In this document: positions 25,532 to 36,497 of the stretch, piece by piece
Layout of the letters: every line of letters begins with the position of its first letter
Numbering within the stretch: the first letter of the stretch is position 1
From: a virus
IMG/VR virus record: IMGVR_UViG_3300020416_000014
Location: 1-46,577 of that record
Length of the DNA: 46,577 bases
Reading direction: 5' to 3' (one strand)
Program-made: the position numbers and the translations under genes
Notes under the pieces: generated by a model
Database searches by the model: none
Told to the model about the DNA's origin: nothing
Seen by the model: only the letters and a program-made list of their open reading frames with translations

Positions 25532-26586
25532 AAGTAGCAATCATCACTGATCAACATTTTGGAATGAGGAAGGGCAGTAGGTTTTTCCACGAATACTTTC
25601 AAAAATTTTATGAAGACATCTTTTTCCCCACATTGGAAAGGGAGAATATCTCCACCGTCATCGACATGGGGGATACTTTCGACAATAGGAGGAGCATTGA
25701 TCTCTGGTCTCTGCAATGGTCTAAGAAGAATTACTTCGACCGTCTCCGTGATATGGGAATCACTGTGTATACTGTTGTGGGTAATCATACTGCCTACTAC
25801 AAAAACAATAACGATGTTAATTCAATCCAGTTATTACTACGAGAGTATCCTAATATGGTTCTCGTTAGAGATCACGCGGAGTATATGATCGGTGATACCA
25901 AGTGTTTATTCTTGGGTTGGATGAACGAGGAGAATGAGGGTAAGATAAAGCGTAAGATCAAATCATCAAAAGCAAAAGTTGTATTTGGTCATCTAGAACT
26001 TAATGGTTATTCTGTATATAAAGGATATACTCAAGATCATGGTTGTAGTGGTGACGCTGATATCTTCCAAAAATTTGATCGTGTGTTTACTGGTCACTAT
26101 CACACTAGATCAAATGATGGAAAGATTTTTTACTTAGGTAACCCTTATGAAATGTTCTGGAACGACTGTGAAGACACTCGTGGATTCCATTTGTTTAATT
26201 CAGAAACATATGAATTAGAACCAGTCAATAACCCACATAGAATTTTCTACAAAATTTACTACAACGATACTCCTTATCAGTTATTTGATGCTACTGAATA
26301 TGCTGGTAAGATTATCAAGGTAATTGTACAGAAAATGTCTAAACCCAAAGACTTTGAGAAGTTTGTTGACAAACTCCATAGTGTTGGTGTGGAAGATATC
26401 AAGGTCATTGAGAGTCAGGATTGGAACCATGGATACATCCATTCTGAGGATTTTAATGCAGAGAATGATGAGAACACCATTTCTTTGTTAAATAGATTCA
26501 TAGAAGAATCGGAGATTGACCTTGACAAAACTAGAGTTAAGAAAATTATCGGAGGTCTATACGCTGAAGCGTGTGAGGTAGACTAA
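25528..26586 (+). CDS. 47: Recombination nuclease subunit gp47 (Mre11-like)
   Basis: A 352-residue SbcD/Mre11-type phosphoesterase that, with gp46, resects DNA ends. Metal-binding motifs are D8/H10 (TDQHFG), D49 (DMGDTFDNRR), GNHTAY at 85-90, FGHLELNGY and GHYHTRS. Length is close to T4 gp47 (339). Its stop codon overlaps the next gene by one base and gp46 follows, as in T4. Confidence 0.96.
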   Translation: MKVAIITDQHFGMRKGSRFFHEYFQKFYEDIFFPTLERENISTVIDMGDTFDNRRSIDLWSLQWSKKNYFDRLRDMGITVYTVVGNHTAYYKNNNDVNSIQLLLREYPNMVLVRDHAEYMIGDTKCLFLGWMNEENEGKIKRKIKSSKAKVVFGHLELNGYSVYKGYTQDHGCSGDADIFQKFDRVFTGHYHTRSNDGKIFYLGNPYEMFWNDCEDTRGFHLFNSETYELEPVNNPHRIFYKIYYNDTPYQLFDATEYAGKIIKVIVQKMSKPKDFEKFVDKLHSVGVEDIKVIESQDWNHGYIHSEDFNAENDENTISLLNRFIEESEIDLDKTRVKKIIGGLYAEACEVD

Positions 26587-26864
26587 TGTGGTTACTTGCT
26601 GAAGAGGGTAGTAAAGAGGGAGCGTATGCTGTCAAGGATGAGGAGGGCGAGAAGGTTCTCTTTATGTTTGAAAAGAAGGATGATGCCGAGAGATACCGTT
26701 TCCAATTAGAGATGGACGAAGAGACTGTCTTGATGGATATTGTTGAGGTTGATGAGGATGTTGCAATAAAAGCGTGTGAGATGTATAATTATAAGTACAC
26801 TGTTGTGACCGCTAACGATTTTGTGATGCCACCGTGCCAAGATGATTTTATTCAAAAAGATTAA
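26586..26864 (+). CDS. DUF3110-like small protein between gp47 and gp46
   Basis: A 92-residue acidic protein. The pattern YAVKDEEGEKVLFMFEKKDDAERYRFQLEMDEE (interrupted here by short loops) and the following VDEDVAIKACEMYNYKYTVV match the cyanobacterial/plant DUF3110 family in layout (display of a redox- or stress-linked small protein of unknown function). It overlaps gp47 by one base and gp46 by 23 bases, so it is made with the nuclease complex. The family assignment is by eye. Confidence 0.55.
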   Translation: MWLLAEEGSKEGAYAVKDEEGEKVLFMFEKKDDAERYRFQLEMDEETVLMDIVEVDEDVAIKACEMYNYKYTVVTANDFVMPPCQDDFIQKD

Positions 26865-28569
26865 ATGGAAAAATTTTCTGTCCACAGGAGATAATTGGAC
26901 GGAGATTCAGTTAGATTGTGACGATACCACATTGGTCATCGGTTCTAATGGTGCAGGTAAATCTACATTGCTAGATGCTCTGTGCTTTGTTCTGTTTAAT
27001 AAACCATATAGAAAGATTACAAAATCTCAGTTAGTCAATACTACTAACGAAAAGGGAACTGTAGTAGAGATTGATTTCTCTATTGGTTCTATAAACTATA
27101 CTGTTACTAGAGGTATCAAACCAAACATATTCGATATTGTTATCGATGGTAAGATGCGTGATAAAGAATCTGATGACAGGATTAACCAAAAAGTTTTAGA
27201 AGAACAGATACTGAAGTTAAATTATAAATCCTTTACTCAAATTGTTATTTTAGGTAGCAGTAATTTTGTACCTTTCATGCAACTCTCTGCACCACATAGG
27301 AGAGAGGTAATTGAAGACTTGTTAGATATTAAAGTTTTCACAGCGATGAACAATATCCTTAAGGATAAGTTAAGAAGTCATAGGGAATCTGTAAGAACTT
27401 TAGAACTTAAAAAAGATAACCTTAAAGACAAGGTTACTATGCAAACGGATTTCATTAAGACAATGAGTAACCGTAGTAAGAAAGATATTAAGGAACGAGA
27501 GGAAAAGATTAACAAAATAAATTTAGATATTAGTTCTTTGATGACTGATAATGAATCTTTGTCTCAGAATGTTAATAGTGTTGAAGAAAAAATTAATAAA
27601 GTATCAGATGCATCAGATAAAATAGTACAATTGAACTCTTTAAAAACAAAAATTTCTGAAAAAGTATCAAGGATTACCAAAGATCATAAGTTCTTTAAAG
27701 AGAATACGGTTTGTCCCACATGTGATCAAAATATAGAAGAATCGTTTCGGTTAAATAGAATTGAAGACGCTCAATCTAGAGCAAAGGAACTCAGAGATGG
27801 CTACAAAAAGCTTGAGGAGTCGATAAATTCAGAACTTATTCGAGAGCGTTCCTTCAATAAACTCACTAAGGAGGTTTCAGACCTAACACATGGCATTTCT
27901 CAAAACAATGTTCAAATTTCTGGATTACAGCAACAGACAGGATCTCTACAACAAGAAATTCAAACTCTTGCCAACAACCTTGCAAACCGAAATACTGAAC
28001 ATGAGAAGTTAGAAAAGTACAAATTAGATCTGGAAAAGGTATTTGGCAATCTTGCCGTAGAGAATGAGGAAATTAGATATAAAGACCATGCTTATTCACT
28101 CCTGAAAGATGGTGGTGTTAAAGGAAAAATTATAAAGAAATATCTTCCTCTGATTAATCAGCAAGTCAATCGTTATCTTCAGATGATGGACTTCTACATC
28201 AACTTTAAACTTGATGAAGAGTTTAATGAAACGATTGAAAATCCTATCCATGATAAATTCACATACTCCTCATTTTCTGAAGGAGAAAAAATGCGTATAG
28301 ACCTATCACTTCTCTTCACATGGAGAGAAGTTGCTAGGTTTAAAAACTCTACCAATACTAATCTATTGATTATGGATGAGGTATTTGATTCATCTCTGGA
28401 TGGATTGGGCACTGATGAGTTTATTAAGATTATCAAGTATGTTGTTAAAGATGCTAATGTCTTTGTGATATCTCACAAGTCAGATATGCTTGATAAATTC
28501 CAAACAGTAATCGAATTTACAAAGAAAGGAGGATTCTCTTCTTCCGCTAAGAGTGAGGTAGAGCAGTAA
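26842..28569 (+). CDS. 46: Recombination nuclease subunit gp46 (Rad50-like)
   Basis: A 575-residue SMC/Rad50-type ATPase, partner of gp47. Walker A is GSNGAGKST at 34-42, long coiled coils occupy about 170-450, and the zinc-hook CPTC lies at 291-294. The ABC signature SFSEGEKMR is at about 478 and Walker B LLIMDE at about 509, followed by VFDSSLDG. Length matches T4 gp46 (560). The start overlaps the upstream small gene by 23 bases; this ATG gives an intact first strand (MILFKKIKWKNFLSTG). Confidence 0.96.
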   Translation: MILFKKIKWKNFLSTGDNWTEIQLDCDDTTLVIGSNGAGKSTLLDALCFVLFNKPYRKITKSQLVNTTNEKGTVVEIDFSIGSINYTVTRGIKPNIFDIVIDGKMRDKESDDRINQKVLEEQILKLNYKSFTQIVILGSSNFVPFMQLSAPHRREVIEDLLDIKVFTAMNNILKDKLRSHRESVRTLELKKDNLKDKVTMQTDFIKTMSNRSKKDIKEREEKINKINLDISSLMTDNESLSQNVNSVEEKINKVSDASDKIVQLNSLKTKISEKVSRITKDHKFFKENTVCPTCDQNIEESFRLNRIEDAQSRAKELRDGYKKLEESINSELIRERSFNKLTKEVSDLTHGISQNNVQISGLQQQTGSLQQEIQTLANNLANRNTEHEKLEKYKLDLEKVFGNLAVENEEIRYKDHAYSLLKDGGVKGKIIKKYLPLINQQVNRYLQMMDFYINFKLDEEFNETIENPIHDKFTYSSFSEGEKMRIDLSLLFTWREVARFKNSTNTNLLIMDEVFDSSLDGLGTDEFIKIIKYVVKDANVFVISHKSDMLDKFQTVIEFTKKGGFSSSAKSEVEQ

Positions 28570-28571
28570 TT

Positions 28572-29102
28572 ATGTATGTGCTCAAAAATATAATGTCCAA
28601 CAAGGACATCCAACAAATCTATAATCATGTTATCGAAAATAGTTTGTGGAAAATAAATAGTGCATATGGTGGTCTTAATAATCCAGAGTTAATGTATCCT
28701 AGGATGCAAGCAATGGATGAAAATGGTATGCATGATCCATTCCTAGCAGGATACTTCATTGCTACCATGGCAAGAGTTAGAGATGAATTGCAAAATCAAT
28801 ATGGATTTATCTTACCAACACAAAGCGTTGCTGCTATAGGATTTAATGCACAACGCAAAGGTAATGTACCAGAGTTTCATACAGATGCTGATGGTAACGG
28901 TCCTCATGTGTGGAGTGTGGTAGGGTTTTTGACCCCACAGTGGGATCCATCATGGGGTGGAGAATTGCAAATTGAAGACAAGACCTTTACATATGGATCT
29001 GGAGACTTTATAGTATTCAGGTCAAACAAACTCCACGATGCTCTACCTATCAAGGTAGACACACCATTCTGGAGAGTATCCGTATCCTGTATGATGAAAT
29101 GA
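28572..29102 (+). CDS. Putative 2OG-Fe(II) oxygenase with canonical HxD (176 aa)
   Basis: This dioxygenase differs from the other four in the window. It has a canonical metal site (PEFHTDADG, with H-T-D) and a distal His in SNKLHDALPIK, followed by an Arg (FWRVSVSCM) for 2-oxoglutarate. The N-terminal ~60 residues are helical (YNHVIENSLWKINSAYGG). It resembles prolyl-hydroxylase-type phage enzymes. It starts three bases after gp46. The substrate is unknown. Confidence 0.75.
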   Translation: MYVLKNIMSNKDIQQIYNHVIENSLWKINSAYGGLNNPELMYPRMQAMDENGMHDPFLAGYFIATMARVRDELQNQYGFILPTQSVAAIGFNAQRKGNVPEFHTDADGNGPHVWSVVGFLTPQWDPSWGGELQIEDKTFTYGSGDFIVFRSNKLHDALPIKVDTPFWRVSVSCMMK

Positions 29103-29284
29103 CAACTCCAAACTGGCAGCATCATTCCAAGAAGGAAAAGAAACGCCATCTAAAACCACAAGCACTGCGTCAGGCAAGGGCAAGGCGTAGACAGTTGATA
29201 AAGTGTCTACTCAAGACCTCCGATCACCGTCGGGGGTCTTATAATGTGTATATACAAACGGAGACTTATGTACCACGATATTAA
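29099..29284 (+). CDS. Possible small basic protein (61 aa)
   Basis: The ATG overlaps the preceding TGA (ATGA). The N-terminal half is strongly basic and helical (WQHHSKKEKKRHLKPQALRQARARRRQLIKCLL, here interrupted for length). The second half reads through the hairpin and promoter of the next gene and overlaps its start by 17 bases, which lowers confidence. It may be a short real gene or a chance frame. Confidence 0.4.
   Translation: MTTPNWQHHSKKEKKRHLKPQALRQARARRRQLIKCLLKTSDHRRGSYNVYIQTETYVPRY
29213..29240 (+). terminator. Strong hairpin before the VWA gene, overlapping its -10
   Basis: An 11-bp stem, AAGACCTCCGA with TCGGGGGTCTT (one T-G pair), closed by loop TCACCG. No T-run follows; instead the last T is the first base of the TATAAT element. 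It may be a terminator relying on the stem, or a transcript element at the end of the upstream unit. Confidence 0.55.
29240..29245 (+). promoter_or_regulatory. -10 element (TATAAT) for the VWA gene
   Basis: A perfect -10 hexamer 23 bases upstream of the ATG at 29268. I see no good -35; the expected place is inside the hairpin stem. A GGAG ribosome-binding sequence precedes the ATG. Confidence 0.55.
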
Positions 29285-31469
29285 AGGCAGACTTGCTAAA
29301 CTTCTCGCAACAGAGAATCTAGTTGTTGAGCACAAGAATTGTGAGACCGCACAGTTCAATGTAGAAACTCGTGTTCTTACTCTTCCTATCTGGAAGATCT
29401 CTAGCAATGATGTCTATGATGCTCTCGTGGCACATGAGGTAGGACATGCTCTCTACACTCCAATGCAAGAGTGGTTTCTAGAACCTGAGTATCAGTCCGT
29501 ACCTCATTCTTTCGTCAATATTATTGAGGATGTTCGTATTGAGAAACTAATGAAGCGTAGATACGAAGGTCTTGCTAAGACTTTCTACCGTGGATACGGA
29601 CAACTTCATGAAGATAATTTCTTTGAGATCAATAAACCTATAGAAGATTTTAGTTTCCCTGATCGTATCAATCTCTATACTAAGATAGGTCCTTTCCTAT
29701 GTGTTGAGTTTGATGATGAGGAGCAAGAACTAGTAGATGCTATTGAGAAAGCAGAAACATTCAAAGAAGTTCTTGACCTTGCTAAAGAACTAGCAGAATT
29801 TTGCCAAACTAAGAAACAGAAAAAGATTGCTGATGCACCATCAGTTGAAGGTAATGATAATCGTCCTTCAGAATTTCCTCCTACTCAAAATCCTGCAGCA
29901 GAACAGTCTGATACTGAAGATGAGCAAGAGGGAGATACCCCTGCAGCAGAACAGTCTGATCCTGAATTTGATATTGATGCTCCACCTTCTGATGGTCAAG
30001 GCGGTGGTGATCACCATGATGTAGATGAGTTTTCTACTGAGACCGTAGAGTCTCTTGATGAGAAACTTAAAGATCTTGTGGACTCAGGTGCAGCAGAAAG
30101 TGTCTATCTGGAGCTCCCTAAGGTCATTCTAGACGAGGTTGTTGTTTCTACTGATGTAATCCGTAATCTACTAAAAGACCATTGGACGGAAGAACAAATA
30201 AAAAGAGAAGAGTATCTAAAAAGTATAGATCCAAGATACTTAGATCAAATGAAGACCAGTAATTTTGATCAAATCAAACTTGACTTCAAAAAATTCAAGA
30301 AAGATGCACAAAAAGAAGTAAACTATCTTGTCAAAGAGTTTGAGTGTAAGAAATCTGCTAGTGCATATGCTCGTTCTACCACTTCTAAAACTGGTATGCT
30401 TGACTGCACTAAACTTCATACCTATAAATTCAATGAGGATCTTTTCAAAAAAATTAGTGTTACTCCTGACGGTAAGAATCATGGATTGATTTTTATTCTT
30501 GACTGGTCTGGATCAATGTCAGAGGTGTTGCTAGATACATGCAAGCAATTGTTGAAGTTGATTTGGTTTTGTAAGAAAGTCGGTATTCCTTTCGAGGTTT
30601 ATGGTTTTACAAATGAGTTCAATAGACAGTGGAACACAGATGATTACTACAGTAGTCACAAAGGTACACTAACTCATGAAAGAGTTAACAATACAATTGA
30701 CATTAGTGACGATTTTGGATTACTAAACTTCCTTTCTAGTTCTTCAAAAAATATTGATGAGGATATCCTAAATCTATTCATCATGTCTGGATACTATGCA
30801 GCATGGAGGTGCTCTGACTTTAGTCTTCCTAGAGGACTTTCTCTATCTGGAACTCCTTTGAATGAAGCAATTATTTGTCTCAATCAAATCATCCCTCATT
30901 TCAAGAGCACTTCTGGTGTTGAGAAAACTAATGTTGTTGTCTTGACTGATGGTGAAGCATCACAACTTCGCAGAAACAATCTTATCAGGCGTCAGTGGGA
31001 AGATGAACCATACATGGGTCATGCAAGTATCAACTCTAATTGCTATCTTAGAAATCGTAATACAGGATCTGTTACTAGGTTCTCATATTCATGGTCTGAT
31101 TTTACAAAACTTCTTCTAGAGGATATCAAACAATCATTCCCTGAGATAAATCTTATCGGTTTCAGAATTATTCCTAGCAGAGAAGTTGGTAACTTTATTC
31201 GTCACTACACAGCAGGTAATGATTCTTGGACAGATCAAGAAAAGAAAAGAGCAGAGTTTAAAAAGAACAAATCTTTCTTTCTTGAGGGTACAGGATATGC
31301 AAAGTACTTTGCTCTATCCTCAACATCAATAAATCAAGAGTATGACTTTGATGAAGAGACTAACAGTGAGATGAACAAGACACAAATCAAGAGAGCATTT
31401 GTAAAATCTTTCTCCACTAAAAGGAACAACAAAAAAATTCTTAATGAATTTATAAACTTGGTTGCTTGA
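29268..31469 (+). CDS. HExxH-motif and VWA-domain protein (CobT-like partner of the AAA+ ATPase)
   Basis: A 733-residue protein with two visible parts. The N-terminus has AHEVGHALYTP (HExxH at 56-60) and a downstream NIIED (E87), the zinc-ligand arrangement of gluzincin-like metallopeptidases. A Glu/Asp-rich, low-complexity linker follows (about 200-265). The C-terminal von Willebrand A domain has the MIDAS motif DWSGSMS (412-418), T529 (SGTPLNEA) and D561 (VVVLTDGEA). CobT/BchD-type VWA proteins work with MoxR/CobS-type AAA+ ATPases, and one is encoded two genes downstream. The start at 29268 is chosen over an upstream in-frame ATG because of the GGAG site and promoter. A metal-chelatase role is not supported. 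Confidence 0.85.
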   Translation: MYHDIKGRLAKLLATENLVVEHKNCETAQFNVETRVLTLPIWKISSNDVYDALVAHEVGHALYTPMQEWFLEPEYQSVPHSFVNIIEDVRIEKLMKRRYEGLAKTFYRGYGQLHEDNFFEINKPIEDFSFPDRINLYTKIGPFLCVEFDDEEQELVDAIEKAETFKEVLDLAKELAEFCQTKKQKKIADAPSVEGNDNRPSEFPPTQNPAAEQSDTEDEQEGDTPAAEQSDPEFDIDAPPSDGQGGGDHHDVDEFSTETVESLDEKLKDLVDSGAAESVYLELPKVILDEVVVSTDVIRNLLKDHWTEEQIKREEYLKSIDPRYLDQMKTSNFDQIKLDFKKFKKDAQKEVNYLVKEFECKKSASAYARSTTSKTGMLDCTKLHTYKFNEDLFKKISVTPDGKNHGLIFILDWSGSMSEVLLDTCKQLLKLIWFCKKVGIPFEVYGFTNEFNRQWNTDDYYSSHKGTLTHERVNNTIDISDDFGLLNFLSSSSKNIDEDILNLFIMSGYYAAWRCSDFSLPRGLSLSGTPLNEAIICLNQIIPHFKSTSGVEKTNVVVLTDGEASQLRRNNLIRRQWEDEPYMGHASINSNCYLRNRNTGSVTRFSYSWSDFTKLLLEDIKQSFPEINLIGFRIIPSREVGNFIRHYTAGNDSWTDQEKKRAEFKKNKSFFLEGTGYAKYFALSSTSINQEYDFDEETNSEMNKTQIKRAFVKSFSTKRNNKKILNEFINLVA
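29892..29960 (+). repeat. Two 21-bp direct repeats in the acidic linker
   Basis: Bases 29892-29912 and 29940-29960 are identical (start CCTGCAGCAG, end CAGTCTGAT) and encode PAAEQSD twice. This indicates recent expansion of the low-complexity linker of the VWA protein. Confidence 0.8.
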
Positions 31470-31494
31470 CAGGTGAAAGCAACTCATATATAAT
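31466..31494 (+). promoter_or_regulatory. Perfect consensus sigma-70 promoter (TTGACA-17-TATAAT)
   Basis: -35 TTGACA at 31466-31471, spacer of 17, -10 TATAAT at 31489-31494. The stop codon TGA of the VWA gene is inside the -35 hexamer. The ATG of the next gene follows 23 bases after the -10. Confidence 0.9.
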
Positions 31495-31517
31495 AATGAT
31501 GTTCTACATAATGTAAT

Positions 31518-32051
31518 ATGGCAATCCCATCTCCCCTTGAAAGGAGCAACTGGGCACATAGCATGTTAGAAAAATACGCAGCATGGGTTCCTGCCAATCT
31601 TGACAGAATCCGTGCTAATGCTCGTATTATCTCTACTAATGATGACCCAAAATCTTGGAACCAAATGTTTGGTCTGGACATTTTTTGTGCAGAGCATGTC
31701 CAAGAAGTTAAACCTTTTGCAATTAATAACTCTCAAGACGATGTAGTGTATTTCCGTACACTAATTAGTCGTGAGGCAGGAAAAAAATCATCTAGACTTC
31801 GTAATGGAATCTATGGTAAGAGTTTTCCTGGTATCATTAACAAGAAAAGGGCAACTACCTATGTAAGTAGGAAAGCAAAGAAGGCAGTTCAGGAACCTGT
31901 AAATACTGTGTATGCTAACGCAGTTTCTGCAGACCCTATCTCTGCATCTCTTGACACCTCTTTCAGTGCCTCTCAAGATTCTCTTGAGTCTGTTATCAAG
32001 TCCGCTAAGGACGCAGGTGCTACCAGTTTCAACATCAATGTGACATTCTAA
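31518..32051 (+). CDS. Hypothetical protein between the VWA and AAA+ genes (177 aa)
   Basis: A 177-residue protein of unknown family. The N-terminal ~75 residues are helical and aromatic (WAHSMLEKYAAWVPANLDRIRANA, with DPKSWNQMFGLDIF), the middle is basic, and the C-terminus is Ser/Ala-rich (SLDTSFSASQDSLESVIKSAKDAG). It has its own consensus promoter and lies between the two genes of the MoxR-VWA pair, so it may be a substrate, adaptor or regulator of that pair. This is inference from context only. Confidence 0.65.
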   Translation: MAIPSPLERSNWAHSMLEKYAAWVPANLDRIRANARIISTNDDPKSWNQMFGLDIFCAEHVQEVKPFAINNSQDDVVYFRTLISREAGKKSSRLRNGIYGKSFPGIINKKRATTYVSRKAKKAVQEPVNTVYANAVSADPISASLDTSFSASQDSLESVIKSAKDAGATSFNINVTF

Positions 32052-32068
32052 TAAGTGTCCACTGTAGC

Positions 32069-32097
32069 TACACAACGCTGTGTTGAAGGGTTATAAT
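32069..32097 (+). promoter_or_regulatory. Sigma-70-type promoter for the AAA+ gene
   Basis: -10 TATAAT at 32092-32097 with a weaker -35 (TACACA, four of six matches) 17 bases upstream. The ATG at 32126 follows 28 bases after the -10. Confidence 0.6.
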
Positions 32098-32125
32098 GTT
32101 TATATAAACAAAAACAAGATTCATC

Positions 32126-33210
32126 ATGACACAGCGTAGTCAACCCATTGATCCTTCCAAACTCGTAGACACACTTCGTTCTACCTACGGTAATCAAATC
32201 ACATCGGTGCATGTGAAAAAGTATGCGTCTAAGGCAGGATACAATCCTCGTACCATTACTCGCAAACTTACTGCGTTCTCAACTGGTAAAGGCAAATGGG
32301 ATTTGACTATCCAAGAAGCAAGAACTAAGTTTGAGAATCAGGTGACAAAGGCACCAACACAAAACCTTATTCCTAGTAAAGATGATACCTTCGTCAAGTT
32401 TGGTAATTTTCCAGATATTAAAAAGGTTATTCAGTCCCGTCAATTCTATCCTGCTTTCGTTACAGGACTCTCAGGTAATGGTAAAACTTTCTCAGTTGAG
32501 CAAGCGTGTGCTCAACTTGGTAGAGAACTAATCCGTGTCAACATCACAATCGAAACGGACGAAGACGATCTTATTGGTGGTTTCCGTCTTGTTGATGGTA
32601 ATACTGTTTGGCACAACGGTCCTGTCGTCGAAGCTATGGAACGCGGAGCTTTGCTGCTTCTAGACGAGATTGACCTTGCTTCTAATAAAGTCTTGTGTCT
32701 ACAACCTGTACTAGAAGGCAAAGGTCTTTTCCTTAAGAAGATTGGTAAGTTCATTGAACCTGCTACTGGTTTCAATATTATTGCAACTGCAAATACTAAA
32801 GGTAAAGGATCTGATGACGGTCGTTTTATTGGTACCAATGTACTCAATGAAGCGTTCCTTGAAAGATTCCCTGTAACCTTTGAGCAGGAGTATCCTTCTG
32901 CAGGTGTAGAGAACAAGATTCTTCTAGGTCTTGCTCAAACTCTTGGTGTTAAGGATAACGACTTCTGCAAGCGTCTTACTGACTGGGCAGACATCATTCG
33001 TAAAACATTTTACGATGGTGGTATCGATGAGGTTATCAGTACTCGTCGTCTTGTACACATCATCCGTGCATATAGTATCTGGAATGATAAGTCAAAGGCG
33101 ATCAAGGTATGTTTGAATCGTTTCGATGATGAGACTAAGCAAGCATTCCTAGAATTGTATGACAAAGTTGATGCTAACTTTGTTCTTGAATCAGATAGTG
33201 CAACAGATCA

Positions 33211-33214
<4 letters not shown>
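32126..33214 (+). CDS. cobS: MoxR/CobS-like AAA+ ATPase
   Basis: A 362-residue AAA+ ATPase. After an N-terminal helical domain come Walker A GLSGNGKT (114-121), Walker B LLLLDEID (176-183), and a sensor region FNIIATANTKGKG; an FLERFPVTFEQEYP arginine-finger segment follows. Cyanophage genomes carry this protein as CobS, named for the cobaltochelatase subunit, but its closest context is the VWA/HExxH protein nearby. A role with that protein in a chaperone- or peptidase-like complex is inferred. The N-terminal 80 residues are basic and could bind nucleic acid or a partner. Confidence 0.85.
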
Positions 33215-34870
<1,656 letters not shown>

Positions 34871-34890
<20 letters not shown>

Positions 34891-35548
34891 AAAAACAATT
34901 AGTTTGCTTGAAAACTTTTCTTCTATCAACCAGTCCATTCTGGTCAAGAAGGGTTCTAAACTTCGCACGATTAGTGTGATGAAAAACATTCTTGCAGAGG
35001 CAGATGTTGATGAGAATTTTGAGCGTGACTTTGGGATTTATGATCTCCCTCAGTTTCTTAACGGTGTCAATCTTATGAAAGATCCAGATCTGGATCTTAA
35101 GAATGAAACCTACATGATTATTCGCGAGGGTAACAACACCAGAGTCAAATTTGCATTTGCAGATCCTGATGTTATTATCAGTCCTCCTGAAAAACCAATT
35201 GATCTTCCTACTAAGGATGTAACATTCCAACTTGATAGTTCTCAACTTGGAAAATTGCTCAAGGCATCATCTGTATATCAGTTGCCTGATCTATCCGCTA
35301 TTGGTAACGGTAGTGAAATTACCCTTGTAGTTTCTGATCGTAAGAACGATAACTCTAACGAGTATTCTCTTAAGGTTGGTAAAACAGATCAAGTCTTTGA
35401 ATTCAATTTCAAGATCGAGAATATTAAACTTATTCCTGGTTCTTACGATGTTGTTATCTCAAAGAAACTTTTATCTAAGTTTACTAACTCAAACTACAAT
35501 CTAGATTACTTTATTGCACTTGAACCAGATTCAGTGTATGATGAGTAA
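34871..35548 (+). CDS. 45: Sliding clamp gp45
   Basis: A 225-residue trimeric DNA polymerase processivity clamp, also a late-transcription activator in T4. The PCNA-like fold is visible in LSEKTISLLENFSSIN, FDLPQFLNGVNLM-type (YDLPQFLNGVNLMKDP) and SQLGKLLKASSVYQLPDL. Length equals T4 gp45 (228). The start ATG at 34871 or the in-frame ATG two codons later are both possible. The usual cyanophage order 45 before 44 and 62 holds, but with six genes inserted. Confidence 0.96.
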
Positions 35549-35744
35549 GATGTGGAGAATATGGAAGTATTCTTTAGGTAGTTTCTCTGATGACAAGACA
35601 GAACCTTATGACAACTACATCGCTGGCGTACGGACTATTGTATTCATCAGTTATCTTGTTACTAATTGTTTTATTACAGCAGGGGTGATCCGTCATTGGA
35701 ACGACACTCCTGCTTCTTCTGATTATGAACATCTTCGTGACTAA
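35541..35744 (+). CDS. Small membrane protein (67 aa)
   Basis: Starts with ATG overlapping the gp45 stop; an in-frame ATG three bases earlier is possible. The sequence has one membrane segment (TIVFISYLVTNCFITAGVI, about residues 31-49), preceded by a polar amphipathic stretch and followed by an acidic tail. It overlaps the next gene by 20 bases. No function is recognised. Confidence 0.55.
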   Translation: MSKMWRIWKYSLGSFSDDKTEPYDNYIAGVRTIVFISYLVTNCFITAGVIRHWNDTPASSDYEHLRD

Positions 35745-36240
35745 TCCATCACCCTATGCGTCTGCTCAGGTATTACCTGACAAACACATTGTCAAGATGC
35801 CACTAGAGACATGCCAAATGCTTTCTATTGTGTGTTCTGAGAAATGGGGTCATGGTTATGGTGAACTGCATCGTCTTGATGGTCAAGCATACAAGACAGA
35901 GAAAGGTGCATTTCGCAATCACCCATGCACTGCATGGGCAAATGAATCTCTTACTAATACATGGTGGTTACTCACTCATGGTCTAGCATTATGTGCAGAG
36001 TATACTCATAGATATGGTAAGACTCATAGTTGTCAACAAACTATAGAAGAGGCATCAAATATTATTCCTCTTCGTAAACCAAAAACACCATCATCATTTA
36101 CCTTTGCAGGTCCTGATGAGTTCAAGTTCGATACAAGTATTGATATCTTTACTGCCTATAAAAGATACATTGCATCTAAACCTTGGGTGTCAACAAACTA
36201 TCTTCGTGACCCATCTCGCAAACCTAACTGGATAACATGA
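35725..36240 (+). CDS. Hypothetical protein, distantly pyrimidine-dimer-glycosylase-like (171 aa)
   Basis: The opening MNIFVTNPSPYASAQVLPDKHIVKMPLETCQMLS, seen here in parts, resembles the layout SA..LD.KR..K...E..QIL of phage/bacterial proteins annotated as pyrimidine dimer DNA glycosylases. HPCTAWANES and NTWWLLTHGLALCAEYTHRYGKTH are conserved in related phage proteins. A DNA-repair role is possible, but I do not see catalytic residues I can name. It overlaps the upstream and downstream genes. Confidence 0.5.
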   Translation: MNIFVTNPSPYASAQVLPDKHIVKMPLETCQMLSIVCSEKWGHGYGELHRLDGQAYKTEKGAFRNHPCTAWANESLTNTWWLLTHGLALCAEYTHRYGKTHSCQQTIEEASNIIPLRKPKTPSSFTFAGPDEFKFDTSIDIFTAYKRYIASKPWVSTNYLRDPSRKPNWIT

Positions 36241-36497
36241 TTAATTTTTTATTGTTTAATGCAGGTATATTGAACATAATGTTCTATATTTTTGCAATTG
36301 GTTTTGTTATCTCATTGTTATTAGAACAGTTTGTTAAAGACAATGAAAGAAGTTTATATATCGTACAGTCCAATAGAAGATATTGTTGGAGACAAGCATG
36401 GGTTTCTAATTTATTTTGGTTCCTATGTAACATTGGAATATGGTTGATACTTAGAAGTCAACAAACACCATCAGATACATTTTGGAATGGTATTTAA
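36237..36497 (+). CDS. Two-span membrane protein (86 aa)
   Basis: Two hydrophobic segments are present (NFLLFNAGILNIMFYIFAIGFVISLLL, interrupted for length, at about 3-29, and AWVSNLFWFLCNIGIWLIL at about 54-72). A charged loop (KDNERSLYIVQSNRRY) lies between them. The ATG overlaps the previous stop. Function unknown. Confidence 0.55.
   Translation: MINFLLFNAGILNIMFYIFAIGFVISLLLEQFVKDNERSLYIVQSNRRYCWRQAWVSNLFWFLCNIGIWLILRSQQTPSDTFWNGI

Noticed and set aside
29244-29267. Upstream in-frame ATG for the VWA gene
   Set aside because: It lies immediately behind the -10 element, while the ATG at 29268 has a GGAG site in front and a better N-terminus.
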